Below are positions 1 through 7,272 of a DNA stretch of 18,374 nt, piece after piece. Origin of the DNA: Candidatus [Bacteroides] periocalifornicus (GTDB lineage Bacteria; Bacteroidota; Bacteroidia; Bacteroidales; CAJPTX01); NCBI GenBank assembly GCA_001421095.1, contig LIIK01000049.1, forward strand, positions 1 through 18,374, in the 5' to 3' direction. Below the pieces are notes generated by a model. The model was not told the DNA's origin, did not search any database, and worked only from the letters and a program-made list of their open reading frames with translations. The position numbers and the translations under genes were made by a program. The first letter of the stretch is position 1. Every line of letters starts with the position of its first letter.

Positions 1-319
1 TACGGCGATGGTACGGCGCAGATACGGCGAAGGGTAGGCTTAAGAGGGGGAGAGCAGCCCCATTTCACCGCGCAGGTCATGGTGGGCGAGGCGGCGAGAT
101 GCGCAGTTCGTTGGCGTTTTTCAGCGGGGCTTTATTTGGGGGGCGTAGGTATGGCTTAAGGGGCCAGGAGGGTGGTGAAATCTGTCAGATTGGCAGCCTC
201 CCGGATCCCCTCCCCGCGTTCTTTGGGCTTTGGCACAAGGATTGCTAGGTGTCCTAATAGTACGCACCGTGTGGGTGTGTAGAGTTTGAGGGTTACACGT
301 AAGAAATTACTTAAAGCAT
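1..319. other. Intergenic region upstream of dnaK
   Basis: I see no convincing gene here. Frame 1 on the + strand stays open from the window edge to a TAA at 157-159, but the encoded peptide is Arg/Gly-rich and I recognise nothing in it, so it may be chance in GC-rich DNA or the tail of a gene cut by the edge. The first 33 bases are three imperfect 11-base units that each begin TACGGCG. Bases 182-196 form a near-palindrome, CTGTCA-GAT-TGGCAG. A sigma-54-type promoter lies at 231-246. Confidence 0.5.
231..246 (+). promoter_or_regulatory. Sigma-54 (RpoN)-type -24/-12 promoter of dnaK
   Basis: The 16 bases TGGCACAAGGATTGCT match the sigma-54 consensus TGGCACRNNNNTTGCW at every defined position, with the -24 GG and -12 GC elements correctly spaced. 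Transcription would start near 257, giving a leader of about 60 bases before the dnaK ATG. No exact TAnnTTTG housekeeping box is seen in this interval; the nearest, around 280, has one base too many. The near-palindrome at 182-196 sits roughly 65-70 bases upstream of the predicted start and could be an activator site. The match is seen directly; its use as a promoter is inferred. Confidence 0.65.
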
Positions 320-2221
320 ATGGGCAAGATAATAGGTATAGACCTGGGAACTACGAACTCCTGCGTAGCCGTGATGGAGGGCAATGAGCCGGTGGTAATC
401 ACCAACAGCGAGGGCAAGCGGACGACGCCGAGCGTGGTGGCCTTTGTGGACAACGGGGAGCGCAAGGTGGGCGACCCGGCCAAGCGGCAGGCGATAACCA
501 ACCCGGAGCGGACGGTGTTCTCTATCAAGCGGTTCATGGGCGAGACCTATGACCAGATGGCCAAGGAGATAGCCCGTGTGCCCTACAAGGTGGTGAAGGG
601 TGAAAACAACACCCCCCGGGTGTCGATTGACGGGCGTCTCTACAGCCCGCAGGAAATCTCAGCCATGATTCTCCAGAAGATGAAGAAGACGGCAGAAGAC
701 TACCTGGGGCAGGAGGTAACCGAGGCCGTGATAACGGTGCCGGCCTACTTCAGCGATTCGCAGCGGCAGGCTACCAAGGAGGCCGGGGAGATCGCGGGGC
801 TCAAGGTTCGCCGAATAATCAACGAGCCAACGGCAGCCGCGCTGGCCTACGGGCTCGACAAGCAGCATAAGGATCAGAAGGTTGCGGTATTCGACCTCGG
901 GGGCGGTACTTTTGATATTTCGATCCTAGAGCTGGGCGATGGTCTCTTTGAGGTGAAATCGACCAACGGGGATACCCACCTTGGGGGGGATGATTTCGAC
1001 CAGCAGATTATCAACTGGTTGGCCGAGGAATTCCAGAAGGATGAGGGTATCGACCTCCGCAAGGATCCCATGGCGCTGCAGCGTCTGAAGGAGGCGGCGG
1101 AGAAGGCCAAGATAGAGCTCAGCAGCAGCAGCGAGACGGAGATCAACCTCCCCTACATAATGCCAGTGAACGGGATACCGAAGCACCTGGTGAAGAAGCT
1201 GACGCGGGCGAAGTTCGAGCAGCTGTGCGATAGCCTGATCCAGTCTACGATAGAACCTTGCCGTAAGGCGCTGGCAGATGCCAACCTGAAGGCGAGCGAT
1301 ATCAACGAGGTGATCTTGGTGGGCGGTAGCACGCGTATCCCGGCCATTCAGCAGGTGGTAGAGAAGTTCTTCGGCAAAACGCCTAGCAAGGGGGTAAACC
1401 CTGACGAGGTGGTGGCCATAGGCGCTGCGGTGCAAGGCGGCGTGCTTACGGGCGAGGTGAAAGATGTGCTGCTGCTCGACGTAACGCCGCTGTCGCTGGG
1501 TATCGAAACGATGGGCGGGGTCTTCACCAAGCTGATCGAGTCGAATACCACCATCCCAGTGCGCAAGTCTGAGACCTTCTCCACGGCGGCAGATAACCAG
1601 CCCTCGGTAGAGATCCACGTGCTGCAGGGCGAACGGCCTATGGCTGCGCAGAACAAGACCATCGGTCGCTTTATGCTCGATGGTATACGCCCAGCACCGC
1701 GCGGGGTGCCGCAGATTGAGGTGTCATTTGACATAGATGCGAACGGTATCTTGAACGTGTCGGCAAAGGATAAGGACACGGGCAAAGAGCAGAAGATCCG
1801 CATAGAGGCAAGCAGCGGCCTGAGCCAGGAGGAAATAGACCGTATGCGCGATGAGGCTAAGGCGAATGCCGCAGCAGACCACGAGGCGCGCGAAAAGGCC
1901 GACAAGGTGAACAAGGCCGACAGCGTGATATTCCAGAGCGAGAAGCAGCTCAAGGAGTTCGGCGATAAGCTCTCGCCGGCCAACAAGAGCACGATAGAGG
2001 CGGCTATTGCCGAGCTGAAGGAGGCGCATGACAAGGCCAACATCGGCGCTATCGACGGCCTGATAGAGAAGGTGAACAACGCCTGGGCTGCGGCGGGCAA
2101 CGAGATGTACGGTCAGCCTGGCCAGGGTGGACAACCCGGGGCAGATCAAGGCCCACAGCCCAACCAAGGCGGCAAGGATGACGGCGAGGTGACGGATGTG
2201 GACTTTGAGGAGGTGAAATAG
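320..2221 (+). CDS. dnaK: Chaperone protein DnaK (Hsp70)
   Basis: ATP-dependent cytosolic Hsp70 chaperone that binds unfolded polypeptides in cycles with DnaJ and GrpE. At 633 aa it has the usual full length. The nucleotide-binding domain shows the N-terminal phosphate loop IGIDLGTTNSCVAV (about residues 5-18), INEPTAAALAYGL, the second phosphate motif DLGGGTFDIS and the adenosine-side motif ILVGGSTRIP. The substrate-binding domain follows, with a Gln/Gly-rich linker and the conserved acidic tail VTDVDFEEVK. The ATG at 320 is the only start that keeps the MGKIIGIDLG N-terminus. grpE and dnaJ are not next to it. It has its own sigma-54-like promoter and a strong terminator, so it is probably monocistronic. 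Confidence 0.98.
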   Translation: MGKIIGIDLGTTNSCVAVMEGNEPVVITNSEGKRTTPSVVAFVDNGERKVGDPAKRQAITNPERTVFSIKRFMGETYDQMAKEIARVPYKVVKGENNTPRVSIDGRLYSPQEISAMILQKMKKTAEDYLGQEVTEAVITVPAYFSDSQRQATKEAGEIAGLKVRRIINEPTAAALAYGLDKQHKDQKVAVFDLGGGTFDISILELGDGLFEVKSTNGDTHLGGDDFDQQIINWLAEEFQKDEGIDLRKDPMALQRLKEAAEKAKIELSSSSETEINLPYIMPVNGIPKHLVKKLTRAKFEQLCDSLIQSTIEPCRKALADANLKASDINEVILVGGSTRIPAIQQVVEKFFGKTPSKGVNPDEVVAIGAAVQGGVLTGEVKDVLLLDVTPLSLGIETMGGVFTKLIESNTTIPVRKSETFSTAADNQPSVEIHVLQGERPMAAQNKTIGRFMLDGIRPAPRGVPQIEVSFDIDANGILNVSAKDKDTGKEQKIRIEASSGLSQEEIDRMRDEAKANAAADHEAREKADKVNKADSVIFQSEKQLKEFGDKLSPANKSTIEAAIAELKEAHDKANIGAIDGLIEKVNNAWAAAGNEMYGQPGQGGQPGADQGPQPNQGGKDDGEVTDVDFEEVK

Positions 2222-2251
2222 GTTTGCCTAAAATCACCTAGCAAGTATAGA

Positions 2252-2290
2252 AAAATCCCAGTAATTCAATAGATTACTGGGATTTTCTTA
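2252..2290 (+). terminator. Rho-independent terminator of dnaK
   Basis: A perfect 14-base-pair inverted repeat (AAAATCCCAGTAAT at 2252-2265 with its complement at 2273-2286) encloses a 7-base loop. The T-rich end of the right arm continues into TTCTTATTT. It starts 30 bases after the dnaK stop codon and separates dnaK from the methyltransferase promoter. Confidence 0.85.
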
Positions 2291-2304
2291 TTTCTCAATA
2301 GTAG

Positions 2305-2334
2305 TTGCGGGCTATTGTTTTATCCCTATATTTG
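2305..2334 (+). promoter_or_regulatory. Bacteroidota-type promoter of the methyltransferase gene
   Basis: A -33 element TTG (2305-2307), a spacer of exactly 19 bases, and a -7 box TATATTTG (2327-2334) fit the Bacteroidota sigma-ABfr consensus TTTG-N19-TAnnTTTG. It lies just after the dnaK terminator and would give a leader of roughly 110 bases. Confidence 0.7.
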
Positions 2335-2454
2335 TACCATATTTGTTCCGAGGCTTAAAGGGGGATAGGGAGAAAGCAAAAGGTAGCTTGCATGCTGTAA
2401 GGGCAGCATAGATTTCGCTTGCTGATGCCATTGTGATTTTTGCTATAGAACGAG

Positions 2455-3237
2455 ATGCTTTTTAAACGTTTAGTCCCAAAAATGAAAGAAGAGTTTCAGG
2501 AAGTGTCGGCATCTTTGCTGCGCGAGGGCCTAGACCCCACCTATCTATCGCGAGAAAGGGGGATACTGCGCTATCTTAACCCCGCTTTTCTATCGGGCGA
2601 TAACGAGAAGTATATGAAGCTGTACGATCGGCTGGCGCCGCTATACGACTTCGGCGAGCGTTGGATCGGTTGGTTCAAATACGGTAACTCGGTGGCCAGG
2701 ATGCGCAGGGAGATGATGCAGCTGCTGGAGTGGAAGCGCGATGCCAAGGTGCTTTACGTTTCTATCGGCACTGGGAAAGACTTTAACTATCTGCCTAAGC
2801 GCGTGGATGCCGAACGCCTCGAGATAGTAGGCGTAGACATTTCCATGGGCATGCTACGTCGAGCCCAGAGGGTGTGGGGGCATAGGCTCAGGCTATCGTT
2901 AGTGAACTGCGCTGCCGAGGATTTGCCCTTTGCCGATAACAGCTTCGACATCGTCTTCCATGTGGGCGGCATTAATTTCTTCTCAGACAAGCCGCGGGCG
3001 ATTCGCGAAATGTATCGTGTTGCCAAGCCCGGCGCGCTGCTGTTGGTAGCCGATGAAACGCAAGATTTCGTAGAAAGCCAGTATCAAAAGAATGCGCTCA
3101 CCAAGAAAGCCTACCAAGATGCCCATTTCGACCTCGCGGAAATAGAACATGCCATTCCGGCAGAGGCGCTTGACTGCAAAACGCACTACCTCTGGGATAA
3201 ACGGTTTTACGCCATCACGTTTAGGAAGGGGAAATGA
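2455..3237 (+). CDS. Class I SAM-dependent methyltransferase (UbiE/Methyltransf_11-like)
   Basis: A 260-aa protein with a Rossmann methyltransferase core. Motif I is VLYVSIGTGKDF (about residues 99-110, glycines 105 and 107). The acidic residue that would contact the ribose of SAM is D128 in IVGVDIS. Motif II is EDLPFADNSFDIVF, and a later strand carries MYRVAKPGALLLVADE. This layout is like UbiE/MenG, but the roughly 80-residue N-terminal part is not, so I do not assign a quinone substrate; a lipid or small-molecule substrate is also possible. It has its own promoter at 2305-2334, and its TGA overlaps the ATG of the next gene by four bases (ATGA). Confidence is high for fold and low for substrate. 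Confidence 0.85.
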   Translation: MLFKRLVPKMKEEFQEVSASLLREGLDPTYLSRERGILRYLNPAFLSGDNEKYMKLYDRLAPLYDFGERWIGWFKYGNSVARMRREMMQLLEWKRDAKVLYVSIGTGKDFNYLPKRVDAERLEIVGVDISMGMLRRAQRVWGHRLRLSLVNCAAEDLPFADNSFDIVFHVGGINFFSDKPRAIREMYRVAKPGALLLVADETQDFVESQYQKNALTKKAYQDAHFDLAEIEHAIPAEALDCKTHYLWDKRFYAITFRKGK

Positions 3238-3593
3238 AGAAGGAACAGCATAAATTATCCATTCGCTTCTTCAACGACCGTGAAGTGAGAGCCGTATGGG
3301 ACGATGAGAACAGCAAGTGGTGGTTCTCTGTGCTCGATATTATCGGGGCTATCAATGTGCAAGACGACTATCAGAAAACGCGAAACTACTGGAAGTATCT
3401 CAAGACGAAACTAAAGAAAGAGGGGCACGAACTGGTTAGCGCCACTAACCGGTTGAAACTTTATGCACCGGATGGCAAGCGTCGGTTGACGGACGCTTTA
3501 GATGGCGCGGGGGTTACGCTATTGGCAAAGGCAATCCCCAATGCAAAGGCTGCAGGCCTCTGCAAAAGTCCAGTATGCGTTCAATCTTTATAG
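3234..3593 (+). CDS. Truncated BRO-N (phage antirepressor-like) domain protein
   Basis: A 119-aa product. Residues about 8-105 resemble the BRO family N-terminal DNA-binding domain found in phage antirepressors and in Bacteroidota accessory genes; recognisable pieces are IRFFNDREVRAVWD, KWWFSVLDII, YQKTRNYWKYLKTKLKKE and PDGKRRLTDALD. After IPNAKA (about residue 105) the expected continuation, usually a further domain, is replaced by a Cys-containing tail and a stop, so I read it as a 3'-truncated gene. Its ATG overlaps the methyltransferase stop (ATGA), which could allow translational coupling or could just be an insertion junction. The following 220 bases look like decayed sequence. The family match is good; function in this truncated state is doubtful. 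Confidence 0.75.
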   Translation: MKKEQHKLSIRFFNDREVRAVWDDENSKWWFSVLDIIGAINVQDDYQKTRNYWKYLKTKLKKEGHELVSATNRLKLYAPDGKRRLTDALDGAGVTLLAKAIPNAKAAGLCKSPVCVQSL

Positions 3594-3813
3594 TGGGCTT
3601 TTCCATTCTTTCGGGTAAGTGGTTTTTAATCAAGTGATTCAATTTATCGAAGGCCGTATCGAAGCGGCGTGCTCCATTGTTTATGCGAGTTTTGCAGAGA
3701 TTCTTGGTAGGGGCGATGCCGAGTGTAGCGAGCGCTCGCCCAGCGCTGTAGGTATCCTCTAGTATGGCGGTATCGATTGAATTTCCCTACCTTTGCCTAA
3801 AAAATTTTCCCCC
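3594..3813. other. Gene-poor stretch after the truncated BRO gene
   Basis: All three + strand frames have stops and no feature is recognised. On the minus strand a frame of about 90 codons, with no good start, is open from 3786 to a TAA at 3514-3516, overlapping the end of the BRO gene. The yggS promoter occupies the right edge. The stretch may be the scar of a deletion or mobile insertion, but no terminal repeats or attachment site can be seen. Confidence 0.4.
3788..3795 (+). promoter_or_regulatory. -7 promoter box of yggS
   Basis: An exact TACCTTTG followed by C, matching the Bacteroidota TAnnTTTGC -7 consensus, ends 18 bases before the preferred ATG at 3814. No good -33 TTTG is found at the usual distance. 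It implies a very short leader and argues against a TTG start at 3793, which lies inside the box. Confidence 0.6.
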
Positions 3814-4494
3814 ATGTCAATCCAAGAGAACCTCTCCCGCCTGCGGGCGACTATCCCGGCGGGCGTTACGCTGGTAGCGGTGTCTAAGACCTGGCCTGCG
3901 GAGGCCGTACTGCAGGCCTACGATGCGGGGCAGCGGGTATTCGGCGAGAATCGGGTGCAGGAGCTGGTGGCCAAGGCAGCAGACCTCCCGGGCGATATCC
4001 AATGGCATCTCATAGGGCATCTGCAGCGCAATAAGGTGAGGCAGGTGCTGCCGCATGTGGCGCTGATCCATTCGATAGACTCCACCGAGCTGCTGGAGCG
4101 GGTGGACCGCGAGGCTGGGCAGCTGGGGCGCAGGGTAGATGTGCTGCTGCAGGTGCATATAGCGCAGGAGGAGGCCAAGACGGGCTTTAGCTACCCCGAG
4201 GCGGAGGCGCTGCTCCAGGGAGGGCAGCTTGCAGGCTACCGGAATGTGACGGTGAGGGGGCTGATGGGGGTGGCGACCTTTACTGACAATATGGCGCAGG
4301 TAAAGGCAGAGTTCGAGGGGCTACATGCGCTCTACGCGAAGGTTAGGGAGGCTGGATGGCTGAATCCTAGCGAGTTCAATGTCCTGTCGATGGGCATGAG
4401 CGGAGACTACCAGCTGGCCATAGCATGCGGCGCCACCATGGTGCGGGTGGGGAGCTTGATATTCGGGCACAGGGACTACGGCGCAGGGGCGTAA
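3814..4494 (+). CDS. yggS: YggS/PLPBP family pyridoxal phosphate homeostasis protein
   Basis: A 226-aa single-domain fold-type III PLP-binding protein, cytosolic, that keeps free PLP and amino/keto acid pools balanced; no enzymatic reaction is established for the family. The PLP Schiff-base lysine is K25 in LVAVSKTWP. Further family signatures are FGENRVQEL, WHLIGHLQRNKV, IHSIDS, GLMGVAT and the C-terminal phosphate-binding stretch LSMGMSGDYQLAI..GATMVRVGSLIFG. Length is normal. I chose ATG 3814 rather than the in-frame TTG at 3793 because the TTG overlaps the -7 box and because family members begin close to the IQENLxxLR helix. It is a single gene with its own promoter. Confidence 0.95.
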   Translation: MSIQENLSRLRATIPAGVTLVAVSKTWPAEAVLQAYDAGQRVFGENRVQELVAKAADLPGDIQWHLIGHLQRNKVRQVLPHVALIHSIDSTELLERVDREAGQLGRRVDVLLQVHIAQEEAKTGFSYPEAEALLQGGQLAGYRNVTVRGLMGVATFTDNMAQVKAEFEGLHALYAKVREAGWLNPSEFNVLSMGMSGDYQLAIACGATMVRVGSLIFGHRDYGAGA

Positions 4495-4513
4495 AGGGCT
4501 GGGATAGATTTTT

Positions 4514-4534
4514 AGCCATTTGGCAATGGCTTTG
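4514..4534 (+). terminator. Possible terminator hairpin after yggS
   Basis: AGCCATT (4514-4520), loop TGGC, AATGGCT (4525-4531) form a perfect 7-base-pair stem 19 bases after the yggS stop. The stem is followed only by TTTG, so the U-tract is short and the call is weak. Confidence 0.35.
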
Positions 4535-4621
4535 CGGTGAGAACCGTTCGTTATTCTGCAGTTCGTAAAATAAAATCGCGGTGCTCTAGCTAGGGGCTGC
4601 GGTTTTTCATTGCATTTTCAT

Positions 4622-4629
4622 TACCTTTG
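4622..4629 (+). promoter_or_regulatory. -7 promoter box of the M16 peptidase operon
   Basis: An exact TACCTTTG followed by C ends 16 bases before ATG 4646. It has the same sequence, and nearly the same distance to the start codon, as the box before yggS. The upstream T-rich stretch at 4603-4607 is at best a poor -33 element. Confidence 0.6.
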
Positions 4630-4645
4630 CCACCCAAAGGAAAAG

Positions 4646-5893
4646 ATGGATTCGGGTATGGTGGCGTTTGAGCGTTTTACGCTGGACAACGGGCTGAGGG
4701 TGGTGGTGAATACCGATACTCGCACTCCGCTAGTGGCTATGGCGATAGCCTACGATGTGGGGGCGCGCGATGAGGAGGCTGCGCACTCTGGCTTTGCCCA
4801 CCTCTTTGAGCATCTGATGTTTGGCGGCAGCGTGAATGTGCCGAATTTCGATACGCCCATGCAGCGGGCTGGAGGATCGAATAATGCCTTCACCTGTAGC
4901 GATTTCACCTGCTACCATTGCGTGATGCCTGCGGCCACGGTGGAGACGGCCTTCTGGCTGGAGAGCGACCGTATGCTGAGCCTCGCCTTTACGCCCGAGA
5001 GCTTAGAGGTGCAGCGGAAGGTGGTGGTGGAGGAGTTCAAGCAGACCTGCCTGAATGAACCGTATGGCGATGTGAGCCACCTGATGCTGGATTTGGCGTA
5101 TAAAATTCATCCTTACCGTTGGCCGACCATCGGCATTAAGCCCGAGCATATAGAGCAGGCTACCATGCCGCAGGTAAAGGCGTTTTTCGCCAAGCACTAC
5201 CGTCCTTGCAATGCGGTAATGGCGCTCTCAGGTAATATAACGTTGGAGAAGGCCAGGATGCTTTGCCTTAAGTGGTTTGCCCCAATACCAGGCGGTGTGA
5301 AACCCAGTAGGAATTTGCCAGCGGAACCGAAGCAAACGGAGATACGTCGCCTAGTGGTGGAGCGCGAAGTGCCAGAGAATGCGCTCTTCATGGCGTTCCA
5401 CATGCCCGGGCGGTTCACTGCGCAGTTCCCTGTATACGATGTGGCGAGCGACCTACTGGCCAACGGGCGCAGCTCACGGCTCAAGGAGCGGCTGGTGGCC
5501 AAGGGGAAGTGCTTTTCGATGCTTGAGGCCTCGGTGATGGGGACGGTAGATCCTGGGCTCTTTGAGGTCTACGGGCAGCTGCTAGAGGGTGTTACCTACC
5601 AAGAGGCGGAGGCGGCTATCTGGCAAGAGCTGCAGGATCTGGTGAATGTGGGGCAACCCGAGCTGGAAAAGGTGCAGAATAAGTATGCGGCCACCCTGCG
5701 GTATGATGAGCTCAGCATTAAGAACAGGGCTCTGCAAATGGCCGAGTACGAACTCTACGGAGGGGCAGAGCAGCTCAACGAGCGCGAGGCCAAGCAGCGT
5801 GCTGTAACCACGGGGCAGGTGGCCACGGTGGCAAAGAATGCTTTGGTACCAGAGAATGCCTGCGTGCTGGAGTACAGGGCAAAAGCTATTTGA
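4646..5893 (+). CDS. M16 family zinc metallopeptidase, catalytic subunit
   Basis: A 415-aa inverted-zincin peptidase (pitrilysin/mitochondrial processing peptidase-like). The zinc motif HxxEH is H52-L-F-E55-H56, followed about 75 residues later by the distal zinc-ligand glutamate in VVVEEFKQ (E129 or E130). N-terminal features include DNGLRVVVN and FEHLMFGGS. The C-terminal half has the second M16 domain (SSRLKERLV) but lacks the usual paired tyrosine, as expected when a separate subunit supplies the Arg/Tyr pair. I saw no signal peptide. The start at 4646 lies 16 bases after the -7 box; an earlier ATG at 4610 lies upstream of the promoter. The partner gene begins four bases after the stop, so the two are very likely co-transcribed and form a heterodimer. 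The substrate is unknown. Confidence 0.93.
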   Translation: MDSGMVAFERFTLDNGLRVVVNTDTRTPLVAMAIAYDVGARDEEAAHSGFAHLFEHLMFGGSVNVPNFDTPMQRAGGSNNAFTCSDFTCYHCVMPAATVETAFWLESDRMLSLAFTPESLEVQRKVVVEEFKQTCLNEPYGDVSHLMLDLAYKIHPYRWPTIGIKPEHIEQATMPQVKAFFAKHYRPCNAVMALSGNITLEKARMLCLKWFAPIPGGVKPSRNLPAEPKQTEIRRLVVEREVPENALFMAFHMPGRFTAQFPVYDVASDLLANGRSSRLKERLVAKGKCFSMLEASVMGTVDPGLFEVYGQLLEGVTYQEAEAAIWQELQDLVNVGQPELEKVQNKYAATLRYDELSIKNRALQMAEYELYGGAEQLNEREAKQRAVTTGQVATVAKNALVPENACVLEYRAKAI

Positions 5894-5897
5894 CAAT

Positions 5898-7235
5898 ATG
5901 GCAGCCGAGATGCTAGATAGGGTGAATGGGCCAGGGGTGGAGTGGGGCGAAACGTTCGAGGTTCCGGCGTTTGACCAACGGGTATTGCCCAATGGGCTCC
6001 CAGTGTGGATGCTGCCAGAGGAGGAGGAGGGGGTGGTAAGCCTACGATTGCTCTTCGCGGTGGATGGGCGTTGGGGTATTACGCCAGCTGTGGCGCATGG
6101 CACCATGGAGCTTATGCCCCGTGGCGCTGGTGCTAAAAGTGAGCAGGCTATCTTTGAGGCGCTAGACGGCTGGGGATCGCAAGTGGCGTTTTCCTACAGG
6201 TTGGACTATGGAATGGTGTGGGTGCGCACTCTGAGGCAGAATTTTACTGATACAATCATGCTGCTGCGGGAAGTGCTTACGCAGCCAGCCTACGGTGCAG
6301 AATCGCTGGTCGCTTGGCAGAATAGCGAGGAGGCTGCGCTTAGGGTGTCGCTACAGCAGCCCGATACTCTGGCTATGCGGGCACAGCTGGATGCGCTATA
6401 CCCAAAGGGGCATCGGTATGCCGCCTTTTCGCAGCTGGGCGACTACCAGAGGGTGGATGCCCAGGCGCTTCGCCACGCCCACAGGCAGTGGATAGGGGCG
6501 GCAAATTGCAAAGCGATCTATGTGGGTTCCTACGATGCGGTGCTATACCAGGGGCTATGCGAGGCCCTCGGGAATGCCACATGGGGAGAGGCGAAGGCGG
6601 CTGGGCAAGGAGGGTATATCAGCCCGAAGGCGACGGGTGAACGGGAGCCGCTGCGCCAGTCGGCCTCTGCTATGAAGAATCAGGCCTCTATCCGCATGGG
6701 TTTACTTCTGCCTAAACTGCCGCTAGAGGAGCTGTGGGGCATCACATTCGCCGTCAACCTGCTGGGAGGGTACTTTGGCAGTCGGCTGATGACAAACCTG
6801 CGGGAGCGCAATGGGTACACCTACGGCGTATCAGCCCAGGTGCATCAGCTTCTCGAGGCTACGCGGGTGGGGATTGGCACGGAGGTGGGCAATGACTGCC
6901 TGCTCCCGGCGATTCGTGAGATAGCACATGAACTGGCAACCCTACAGGACACGCTACCCAGCCATGATGAGTTGGAAGAGCTTAAGGCCTACCTGATTGG
7001 CGGTCGTTTACGGAGTTTCGATGGGCCATTCCAAAGCGCGCAGACGCTCCAGCAGCTTGTGGAGAACTGGGAGTTGCCAGACGATTACTTCGCAGGGCAA
7101 TTGCGCTTTATACGGAATATCACCCCCGAGCGGGTGCAGGAGGCTGCCAAGAAATGGCTCAACCCGAAGGATTTTACGCTGAGTGTAGGCGGCGATGACA
7201 GGGTGGTTCGGCAGGCGAATTGGCCGCTGGTGTAG
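5898..7235 (+). CDS. M16 family non-catalytic partner subunit
   Basis: A 445-aa protein with M16 architecture in which the zinc site is lost: where HxxEH should be there is VAHGTMELM (H67, E71), with wrong spacing and no second histidine. The C-terminal half keeps NLRERNGYTYGVS, with R302 and Y309 forming the Arg/Tyr pair that binds substrate in M16 heterodimers. This matches the known split in which one subunit carries zinc and the other completes the active site. ATG 5898 follows the catalytic subunit's TGA (5891-5893) by four bases. An in-frame ATG at 5838 would overlap the upstream gene by about 55 bases and adds a non-homologous leader, so I rejected it. Confidence 0.92.
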   Translation: MAAEMLDRVNGPGVEWGETFEVPAFDQRVLPNGLPVWMLPEEEEGVVSLRLLFAVDGRWGITPAVAHGTMELMPRGAGAKSEQAIFEALDGWGSQVAFSYRLDYGMVWVRTLRQNFTDTIMLLREVLTQPAYGAESLVAWQNSEEAALRVSLQQPDTLAMRAQLDALYPKGHRYAAFSQLGDYQRVDAQALRHAHRQWIGAANCKAIYVGSYDAVLYQGLCEALGNATWGEAKAAGQGGYISPKATGEREPLRQSASAMKNQASIRMGLLLPKLPLEELWGITFAVNLLGGYFGSRLMTNLRERNGYTYGVSAQVHQLLEATRVGIGTEVGNDCLLPAIREIAHELATLQDTLPSHDELEELKAYLIGGRLRSFDGPFQSAQTLQQLVENWELPDDYFAGQLRFIRNITPERVQEAAKKWLNPKDFTLSVGGDDRVVRQANWPLV

Positions 7236-7272
7236 TGTAACTTTTTGGCCTAATATGATGCAAAATCGTACA

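Noticed and set aside
1..159. Open + strand frame at the left edge
   Set aside because: No recognisable protein sequence and it spans a tandem repeat; it could be a gene tail but cannot be supported.
926..1618. A 230-codon minus-strand frame inside dnaK
   Set aside because: It is an antisense shadow of a highly conserved GC-rich gene; the peptide is rich in Arg, His and Leu with no domain.
1348..2100. A 250-codon minus-strand frame inside dnaK
   Set aside because: Antisense shadow; Ser-rich composition reflects reversed codons of dnaK.
4521..4536. Sigma-54-like TGGCAA-N5-TTGC before the M16 operon
   Set aside because: It lacks the consensus C and the flanking R and W, lies within the yggS terminator-like hairpin, and the operon already has an exact TACCTTTG box nearer the start.
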